Part shown: positions 7,666 to 11,846 of the stretch, one piece after another
Layout of the letters: the number at the start of each line of letters is the position of its first letter
Numbering within the stretch: position 1 is the first letter of the stretch
Assembly: GCA_002348365.1 (NCBI GenBank)
Contig: DEBC01000100.1
Location: forward strand, 1 to 11,846
Direction of reading: 5' to 3'
From: Alphaproteobacteria bacterium UBA2966
GTDB taxonomy: Bacteria; Pseudomonadota; Alphaproteobacteria; UBA2966
Length of the DNA stretch: 11,846 nt
Program-made: the position numbers and the translations under genes
Notes under the pieces: model-generated
Database searches by the model: none
What the model was told of the DNA's origin: nothing
Seen by the model: the letters and a program-made list of their open reading frames with translations, nothing else

Positions 7666-7695
7666 CTATACTATACGATACAATCAATGGTATAG
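7666..7695. promoter_or_regulatory. Putative operator/promoter cluster: CTATAC repeats
   Basis: CTATAC occurs at 7666-7671 and again, sharing one base, at 7671-7676. Its inverse GTATAG lies at 7690-7695. TATACT at 7667-7672 is a fair plus-strand -10 element, though no clear -35 element stands 16-18 bases before it. The island sits between two divergent genes, where a shared regulator could bind. Confidence 0.3.
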
Positions 7696-7954
7696 GACCC
7701 ACCGCCTCCTTCAACACGCAGGCGATAGGTAATCTCGAGGGCTGCAAAGCGCTCACGCGGACCTCATCGTGGAGCACGGAGGCCCATGACCTGGACCCGG
7801 CCATCGAAGACGGTCGTGCTGATGGGGAAGTCACTGTGAAAACGCGAATCGGATCGCAGATTGCACGATGGCATCTGCCGTGGACAGCAGAAGACGTAGC
7901 CTGCGAACAGCTTCCGGATCGTGTCGATGATCATGCGTGCGCCAATCGCAACAC

Positions 7955-7970
7955 GAGGGAAGGGGAAGGG
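7955..7970 (+). promoter_or_regulatory. Purine-rich ribosome binding site of toroid-like gene
   Basis: A run of GAGGGAAGGGGAAGGG stands directly before the ATG at 7973. AAGGGG at 7960-7965 is spaced 7 bases from it. It supports 7973 over the in-frame GTG at 7937. Confidence 0.55.
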
Positions 7971-7972
7971 CA

Positions 7973-9844
7973 ATGACAGACCAGGAACTCAACGATCTAC
8001 GGGACGGCTTCGAAGCTCGCCGGGATGCGCTTTTCGAGGCCGACCGCGGGAAGCCTCTTGTCCGAGCGCCCAAGCAGCCGCCCCTGGGACCCGGGCGCTC
8101 TGCCTACATCCGGGGCTACTCCTTCTCGATCACCGAATACGCGACGCGATGCCTGTGGCTGGGCGAGCAGGTCGAGGCCGCGAACGACGCGTTGATCGAG
8201 AATGCCTCCGCTTATCTGGACGATCCACCGATCATTCACGACCGGGACAGCTTTCACTGGCACTCGGACATGCTGCTCCGGCTGATCGAGATGTATGGAT
8301 CGAACGGCGTGATCGATACCGGACGGATGACGCGTGAGGCGGAGAAAAAGTGTCTCGATCTCTGCTGGGAGTACTGCAGACCCCATTCGAAGCTCGAGGA
8401 TGCCGATTACAGGGCATCGGGGACGTGGGACATCCACGAATCCGAGAATCACCACGTTCAGCGCTTCTCGACAACCTGGCATTATGCGAAGCTGGCGAAG
8501 GACGATCCTGACTATCGGGATCTCGAGTATGACGATGGGGGCAGCCCGCTCGATCACTATCGCGCGTGGACGGACTACACGATCGCGTATTGCCTGGAGC
8601 GTGCGCGCAAGGGTTTGTTCGTCGAGATGCACAACGAGGGCTACAACGGCGTTCTGCTGAAAGGGCTTTACAACTGCTACGACAACGGTGAAGCGCCGCT
8701 GCGCGAACAGGTCGGGCGACTACTCGATCTGTACTGGGCAACCTGGGCACAGGAGCAGATCGACGGTGTCGAGGGCGGCGGTCGAACACGCGTCTACCAG
8801 GGCGCGGGTTCGTTGACGCATCGCGATGGGACGATGGCGCGGCTCACATGGCTGCATATGGGTAGCGGAAAGCCCGGCCCGATCCGCTGTACCGTGCTTT
8901 CGGCTGCGCTGAGCGCCTACCGTCTTCCTCTCGTGGTGATGGACCTGGCCCTCGACACGCCCGGACGCGGCATCTACGAGATACACCAGCGTCCACTGGG
9001 TCTGTCGGTTCCGGGACACAAGGGTATGCATCCCTACCGGATGCAGCAGGATCACGGCGGCATCCATCGGTATTCCTACTGCACACCTCAATTCATCATC
9101 GGCACGCCGATGGTCGAGGCACAGGAGCGCGAGGCTTGGGCCGCCATCAGTTCTCAGAACCGCTGGGATGGCGTGATCTTTGCCGGTCACCCGAATGCGC
9201 GGATCGTCCCGCAGGTTGAAGCGGAGAACGAGAAGGTCTGTTTCAACGGCTCGTGGTCGGTACAGCAGAAGGGCACTCTGATCAGCCAGAAGCTGCGGAC
9301 GAGCGCAGGTGGCGGCGCCGTGCGGGTCTGGTTCTCGTCGGCCGGCCTGACGGCCCCGGAGACAGCGGGAACGTGGACCGTTGTGGAACACAACGGGGCG
9401 TATGCGGCTGTGCGACCGGCGAGGGGCAGCTATACGTGGGAGACGGTTGAAGCGGAAGACCGAACGGTCGGCGGGCATTCAGGGTTGGCCAAGGTGACCG
9501 AGCATCTACCGGGTGGTCGCTGGATGGTGCTGGCCGATGAGTGGTCGCCCGTGATCCTGGAAGTGATCCGCAAGGAGGATGTCGGCGACCGAGATGCCTT
9601 TGTGAATGCCCTCGGAGAGCCGGATTTCAAGGGTGATACGATGACCTACGTGAGTGTCTACGGGGATACGCTCACGTTCGATGCAGATCAGACACATCCA
9701 CCAATGGTTAACGGTGCACCCGTCGACTACGCTCCTGCCACGGCTTTCGACAGCCCATTCGTGAAGGCGGATTGGAATTCAGGTCGCGTATGGATCCATA
9801 AGGGCGAACGAGAGCTGGTGCTCGACTTCGACGAGAACGCATAG
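7973..9844 (+). CDS. Uncharacterised 623-aa protein, putative alpha/alpha-toroid polysaccharide-degrading type
   Basis: I do not recognise a characterised family. The first 400 or so residues are helix-rich, with aromatic and charged motifs such as DRDSFHWH (90-97), RLIEMYG (103-109), SENHH (157-161), YRDLEYDDG (181-189), HYRAW (195-199) and YNGVLLKGLYN (224-234). Residues from about 400 on look like a beta-sandwich (WDGVIFAGHPNAR, WTVVEHNGAYAAVRP, DTLTFDADQTHPP). A helical toroid followed by a beta domain, with conserved His, Asn and Tyr in the toroid, resembles polysaccharide lyases of the heparinase/alginate-lyase kind; this is structural inference, not family assignment. There is no signal peptide, which is odd for a polysaccharide lyase. 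A related, edge-truncated copy lies at 11117-11846, about half identical by eye over the shared 230 residues. The ATG has a strong purine-rich SD. Confidence 0.7.
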   Translation: MTDQELNDLRDGFEARRDALFEADRGKPLVRAPKQPPLGPGRSAYIRGYSFSITEYATRCLWLGEQVEAANDALIENASAYLDDPPIIHDRDSFHWHSDMLLRLIEMYGSNGVIDTGRMTREAEKKCLDLCWEYCRPHSKLEDADYRASGTWDIHESENHHVQRFSTTWHYAKLAKDDPDYRDLEYDDGGSPLDHYRAWTDYTIAYCLERARKGLFVEMHNEGYNGVLLKGLYNCYDNGEAPLREQVGRLLDLYWATWAQEQIDGVEGGGRTRVYQGAGSLTHRDGTMARLTWLHMGSGKPGPIRCTVLSAALSAYRLPLVVMDLALDTPGRGIYEIHQRPLGLSVPGHKGMHPYRMQQDHGGIHRYSYCTPQFIIGTPMVEAQEREAWAAISSQNRWDGVIFAGHPNARIVPQVEAENEKVCFNGSWSVQQKGTLISQKLRTSAGGGAVRVWFSSAGLTAPETAGTWTVVEHNGAYAAVRPARGSYTWETVEAEDRTVGGHSGLAKVTEHLPGGRWMVLADEWSPVILEVIRKEDVGDRDAFVNALGEPDFKGDTMTYVSVYGDTLTFDADQTHPPMVNGAPVDYAPATAFDSPFVKADWNSGRVWIHKGERELVLDFDENA

Positions 9845-9877
9845 GACGTGTCGGATTCTCGCCGAACGTTGACGGCA

Positions 9878-10771
9878 CTATGACGACAGCAGCTCGATGA
9901 GGCGGTATCCACCAGCGAACCCGGGCTGGGCCACATACTGCCAACGTCCCTCGCGATACAAACCGGCGTGACCGAAGTGTACGTGACCGCAGAAAATGCC
10001 CGCCAGGTTCAGACTCTCCCCTTGCGTCAGCAATTCATACAGTTCGACCGTGCTGGGATCGTTGCCAGGCACCTTCCATCGACTGCGCGTCTCTTCGGTC
10101 CATCCGTCAGAGGCGCACATCATAATCGGCGCCTTCCATTGGTCCAGTACACCGGGCAGGAGGGCCTCCGTCCAGATCGGTATATGTATAAAGAGCAGGC
10201 AGGGTTGGCCCTTGTCGAGTTCGCTCCGCAGGAAGGCAACCTGTTCGAAACTGACCTGGTAGGTGCTGTTGTCGAGCGTCACGAGACGAACACCGCCGAT
10301 CTCGATCGAGTGGCAGGCCGGATTCTCACCGGCCAACCTCTCCAGGCGCGGGTAGTGGATCTGGCGTGTAGCGTCTGACCATTCGAGATACGGAAAGTGC
10401 CAGTCGTGGTTGCCGGACGTGAACAGCGCAGGAACGCCAAGATCTTTCACGCCGCTTTCGACACGTTCGATCCCCGCCCACGCGGGGAAGTGAATCATGT
10501 CCCCCGTCAGGACCGCAGCATCAATCCCCTGCTCCCGCGCATAAGCGATCGTCTGCTCAAAAACCTCCCGCGCGGTCTGCCCTTCGGGTGTGCGATCGTT
10601 GAAACGCGCCCCTATCTCCTCCGCATGCGGTACGGCCTCAGGATCTCGCTCATCAGCCTCAGTGAGATGGCTGTCCGAGAGATGCAGGATGCGTAAGTCA
10701 CGCTCGAGCCCTTCAATGTGAATCCGGGCGTGGGTGTCGCTTGTCGTGGATTCGTGACGAATACCCATCAT
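9878..10771 (-). CDS. Calcineurin-like metallophosphoesterase
   Basis: A 297-residue protein with all signature metal motifs: LSDSHL (Asp33, His35), TGDMIH (Asp91), SGNHDW (Asn121, His122), FIHIPIW (His196) and CGHVHFGH (His263, His265). These bind two metal ions and cleave phosphomono- or phosphodiesters. The protein lacks a signal peptide and membrane segments. It lies between two related toroid-like genes but on the other strand and converges on the upstream one, with 33 bases between the two ends, so it is probably not part of their transcript. The minus-strand SD GAGGAG (10776-10781) is 4 bases from the first ATG and 7 from the second (10768), which could be the real start and would drop only one residue. 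The substrate is unknown. Confidence 0.9.
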   Translation of the reverse strand: MMGIRHESTTSDTHARIHIEGLERDLRILHLSDSHLTEADERDPEAVPHAEEIGARFNDRTPEGQTAREVFEQTIAYAREQGIDAAVLTGDMIHFPAWAGIERVESGVKDLGVPALFTSGNHDWHFPYLEWSDATRQIHYPRLERLAGENPACHSIEIGGVRLVTLDNSTYQVSFEQVAFLRSELDKGQPCLLFIHIPIWTEALLPGVLDQWKAPIMMCASDGWTEETRSRWKVPGNDPSTVELYELLTQGESLNLAGIFCGHVHFGHAGLYREGRWQYVAQPGFAGGYRLIELLSS

Positions 10772-10942
10772 TCTGCTCCTCTCGGATGAGCTCGACTGGC
10801 TCTACGAGTAGCCGTCAGCCCGTTTCGGTTCGCCCCCACAACCCCATCCCGGCAAATCGTGCACAAAGCATTAGGATGAAAGTAGCAGGAAATTAAAGAC
10901 CGACTCTAATATGTATCGTGTATTCTATTACTGCCTCTCCAA
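10772..10942. other. Intergenic region between divergent genes
   Basis: The spacer before the dockerin-like repeats contains an AT-rich part (10890-10930) with TAATAT at 10907-10912, a possible -10 element, but no matching -35 element. The frame of the repeats reaches back to a TAA at 10907 and reads CILLLPL just before the ATG, reminiscent of a signal peptide core without a start codon. Confidence 0.35.
10776..10781 (-). promoter_or_regulatory. Ribosome binding site of metallophosphoesterase
   Basis: GAGGAG on the minus strand stands just before two adjacent ATG codons (10769-10771 and 10766-10768). Spacing favours the second. Confidence 0.55.
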
Positions 10943-11846
10943 ATGCAAACTGCGGACAGTGACGGCAATGGCACGGTTGATTTTGCCGATTTCTTGAGCT
11001 TTGTCAGTGCATTCGGTTCCACACATACTCACCACGACCTGAGTGGCAGCGGCAGAGTGGATTTACCTGATTTCCCGGTGTTCGCCACACGATTCTCTTT
11101 AGAAGTACAGAGTTCGATGCCAGATCCAGATACAGCAGAAGCAGCCGTCTCGGGCTTCGACCAGCGTGTCGACGCCATGTTCCGCTCCGAATCCGGCAAG
11201 CCGCTGGTGCGTGCAAAGAAAGAGAAGCCGCTTGGACCTGGGCGAGGAAATTACGTACGGGCCTACTCATATTCCATGGTGGGGTTTGCCGCACGCTGTC
11301 TCTATTTGGACGAGATGCTGGACGAGGCCAATGCTGGGCTGGCCGAAAATGCCCAGCACTACCTCGACAATCCTCTGGATATCAATGATCGCGACAGTTT
11401 TCACTGGCACGCGGAGATCGTCATGCGGCTGATCGAGATGTACGGCAGTGGCGGCAGTAAGCACGCCGGTCGCATCACGAAGGAGACCGAAGCCCTCGCG
11501 CTCAAGCCGATCTGGGAGTACGTCAGGAAGGTCTCCTGGCTTGGCAAAGCAGAGTACGAGAAGTCAAAAACATGGCATATCTACCTGTCAGAGAATCACC
11601 ATGCCATGAGTTTTACCGTCTGCTGGCAGTTTGCCAAGATCGCGAAGGATCGAGCCGAATACAGGGATCTCAAGTATGATGACGGCGCTACGGCGGCGGA
11701 GCATTACCGGGCATGGAATGCATATTTTGTGGTCTATTGCCGGGAGCGTGCGCGCAAGAGCCCGTGTATCGAGATGATGAGCGATGACTACAACAGCACA
11801 CTCATCAAGGGATTCTACAATTTCTACGACTTTGGCGACCCGCAGG
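10943..11846 (+). CDS. Toroid-like protein, second copy, with N-terminal dockerin-like repeats; 3' end cut by window edge
   Basis: One frame is open from 10910 to the right edge without a stop. From the ATG at 10943 it encodes 58 residues with two EF-hand/dockerin-like repeats and then, from Met59 (ATG at 11117), the N-terminal part of a close relative of the 623-aa protein. Shared motifs are GKPLVRA, PLGPGR, DRDSFHWH, RLIEMYG, SENHH, YRDLKYDDG, HYRAW and ERARK. About 120 of 230 residues agree by eye. The other copy starts at the position equivalent to Met59, so translation may begin at 11117 with the repeats being a remnant of an upstream gene, or at 10943 as a true fusion. Neither ATG has a good SD, and no signal peptide with a start codon precedes the repeats. 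The C-terminal beta domain lies beyond the window. Confidence 0.7.
   Translation, partial: MQTADSDGNGTVDFADFLSFVSAFGSTHTHHDLSGSGRVDLPDFPVFATRFSLEVQSSMPDPDTAEAAVSGFDQRVDAMFRSESGKPLVRAKKEKPLGPGRGNYVRAYSYSMVGFAARCLYLDEMLDEANAGLAENAQHYLDNPLDINDRDSFHWHAEIVMRLIEMYGSGGSKHAGRITKETEALALKPIWEYVRKVSWLGKAEYEKSKTWHIYLSENHHAMSFTVCWQFAKIAKDRAEYRDLKYDDGATAAEHYRAWNAYFVVYCRERARKSPCIEMMSDDYNSTLIKGFYNFYDFGDPQ
10955..11095 (+). other. Pair of dockerin/EF-hand-like calcium-binding repeats
   Basis: The first loop, DSDGNGTVDFAD (10955-10990), has calcium ligands at loop positions 1, 3, 5, 9 and 12, followed by a helix FLSFVSAFG. The second, DLSGSGRVDLPD (11036-11071), keeps Asp at 1, 9 and 12 and is followed by FPVFATRF. 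This is the type I dockerin-like pattern. Such repeats usually belong to secreted proteins, at either end of the chain. Confidence 0.75.

Larger units (their letters stand above)
7528..7972. other. Divergent intergenic region, no recognised gene
   Basis: This 445-base spacer lies between the divergent starts of the dehydratase and the toroid-like gene and should hold both promoters. The part from 7660 to 7697 is notably AT-rich for this DNA. A frame on the plus strand (GTG near 7838 to the TGA at 7974-7976) overlaps the next start as ATGA, but encodes only about 46 residues without a recognisable fold. No RNA gene or riboswitch was recognised. Confidence 0.4.

Noticed and set aside
7764..7973. 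Minus-strand frame of 69 aa in the divergent spacer
   Set aside because: No domain, no SD, and it would overlap the promoter region of the toroid-like gene.
8720..9478. A 252-aa minus-strand open frame inside the 623-aa gene
   Set aside because: It lies wholly opposite a gene supported by a strong SD and by a related second copy.
1..11846. CRISPR array, tRNA, rRNA, transposase or prophage genes
   Set aside because: No regularly spaced repeats, cloverleaf-like sequence, IS-type inverted ends or phage proteins were recognised by eye in the window.

Overview
The window looks like part of a GC-rich bacterial genome rich in carbohydrate-catabolism genes. The type of gene (several amidohydrolase-2 proteins, an enolase-superfamily sugar-acid dehydratase, a DUF4038/GH140-like protein, large uncharacterised proteins in related copies) and a pair of EF-hand/dockerin-like repeats of the form DxDGNGxVDFxDFxxFxxxFG recall Candidatus Poribacteria, Latescibacteria and related PVC/FCB-type lineages. 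This is inference from gene style; no rRNA or marker gene is present to place the organism. Translation starts mix ATG and GTG, several with clear Shine-Dalgarno (SD) sequences.

Layout. Positions 1-5064 hold five plus-strand genes: two tandem amidohydrolases (the first cut by the left edge), a GH140-like apiosidase-family protein, a PHP-domain hydrolase and a flavin-dependent sugar-1,4-lactone oxidase. A sixth plus-strand gene (5191-6393) encodes a 400-aa protein of no recognised function. It converges on a minus-strand gene (6478-7527) for an L-rhamnonate-dehydratase-like enolase-superfamily enzyme. A 445-base spacer with an AT-rich CTATAC/GTATAG cluster separates that gene from a divergent plus-strand gene for a 623-aa putative alpha/alpha-toroid protein (7973-9844). 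A minus-strand calcineurin-like metallophosphoesterase follows (9878-10771). At the right edge a second copy of the toroid protein begins and runs out of the window. In frame ahead of it lies a dockerin-like pair of calcium-binding repeats.

How the genes may work together: several products fit the handling of unusual plant- or algal-type sugars. These are glycoside cleavage (DUF4038 protein, possibly the toroid proteins), lactone oxidation or hydrolysis (lactone oxidase, amidohydrolases) and acid-sugar dehydration (RhmD-like enzyme). No transporter, regulator, aldolase or sugar dehydrogenase is present, so the pathway cannot be closed from this window. None of the complete proteins shows a signal peptide, so they appear cytosolic. 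No tRNA, rRNA, CRISPR array, transposase or phage gene was seen.
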